Shown here: one piece after another, positions 5,351-5,655 of the stretch
Numbering within the stretch: position 1 is the first letter of the stretch
Layout of the letters: the number at the start of each line of letters is the position of its first letter
Assembly: GCA_947174215.1 (NCBI GenBank)
Contig: CAMWIB010000081.1
Span: 1-5,655, forward strand
Length of the DNA stretch: 5,655 nt
DNA from: an uncultured Clostridia bacterium
Lineage (GTDB): Bacteria > Bacillota > Clostridia > Christensenellales > CAG-917
Direction: 5' to 3'
Notes under the pieces: generated by a model
The model's input: only the letters and a program-made list of their open reading frames with translations
Told to the model about the DNA's origin: nothing
Databases searched by the model: none
Program-made: the position numbers and the translations under genes

Positions 5351-5655
5351 CAGCTTCTTTCCACAGTCCACACAGAACAGTAATCCTGCGAAAATGTTTT
5401 CCTCTTCTCTCATATTTACCTTCCGCCTTCTATCGTCGCGTATTCTCTGAACAGTATCGAAAGTATCTTTATCAATAATTGCATCGTGAGTGTTCTCAAA
5501 TACCATCCATTTATCCTTTGGATTAATCTGTGCCTTTTTCGACTTATAAGACCGCCTATACGTTTTGAAATTCACCGTATTGCCTATGTATTGTAGATTG
5601 TCTAACATATTGATGATAGTTTGGCAAGACCATATTTCAGGGAACTCCATATTTC

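Larger units (their letters stand above)
4743..5655 (-). pseudogene. Large serine recombinase, broken, N-terminus beyond right edge
   Basis: Read with two corrections, one frame runs from the right edge to TAA at 4743. The part present begins in the recombinase domain (W...TIINMLDNLQYIGNTVNFKT, FENTHDAIIDKDTFDTVQ), then a zinc ribbon (CVDC near 5355-5370, later NCSAY and LCTSH), a long coiled coil of the kind found in large serine integrases (about 5200-4880), and a DUF4368-like tail (LTSEILHEFIEKIIVH, QQKIEIVYN). Lesion one is TAA at 5348-5350, in the same frame as the coding on both sides, probably from a Tyr codon. Lesion two is a missing base in the A-run at 4873-4876, which moves the tail to another frame. 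Such enzymes insert and excise integrative elements by serine-mediated strand exchange; this copy should be inactive unless the lesions are sequencing errors. The pieces 5227-4868 and 5650-5348 should not be annotated as separate proteins. The resolvase catalytic domain is not in view. Confidence 0.9.

Overview
The window reads as chromosomal DNA from a low-to-mid GC Firmicute, most likely a Clostridia-type gut anaerobe. This is inferred from the class II CCA enzyme with an HD domain, the Firmicute-style large serine recombinase with a DUF4368-like tail, and AT-rich intergenic DNA with consensus sigma-A boxes. No species can be named from the sequence alone. Every gene I can support is on the minus strand, so transcription runs from right to left. 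I see no tRNA, rRNA or CRISPR array.

Right part (4743-5655): the 3' two-thirds of a large serine recombinase gene, broken by an in-frame TAA at 5348-5350 and a one-base frameshift in an A-run at 4873-4876. Its catalytic N-terminus lies beyond the right edge. This looks like the end of a decaying integrative element and is visibly more AT-rich than the genes to its left. Next comes about 250 bases without a gene (4489-4742), holding a 63-base imperfect hairpin (4638-4700), a pair of competing inverted repeats with a weak terminator (4531-4568), and the tilS promoter.

Middle and left part (1-4505): tilS (tRNA-Ile lysidine synthase), cca (CCA-adding tRNA nucleotidyltransferase with HD domain) and rmuC (DNA recombination protein, running off the left edge). 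tilS and cca both act on tRNA: TilS makes lysidine in the CAU anticodon of a tRNA-Ile, and Cca builds or repairs the 3' CCA end. RmuC is a membrane-anchored coiled-coil protein of the nuclease-like RmuC family and has no clear functional link to the other two. A 32-codon ORF with coding-like composition bridges cca and rmuC.

The most unusual signals are: (1) a 48-base in-frame insertion in cca built around nested inverted repeats, like palindromic elements that insert inside genes; (2) tilS and perhaps cca promoters so close to the ATG that the messages would be leaderless or nearly so; (3) long hydrophilic insertions in both tRNA enzymes; (4) a near-perfect 11-residue repeat in RmuC; and (5) the hairpin next to the recombinase remnant. 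I find no convincing new multi-gene system here.
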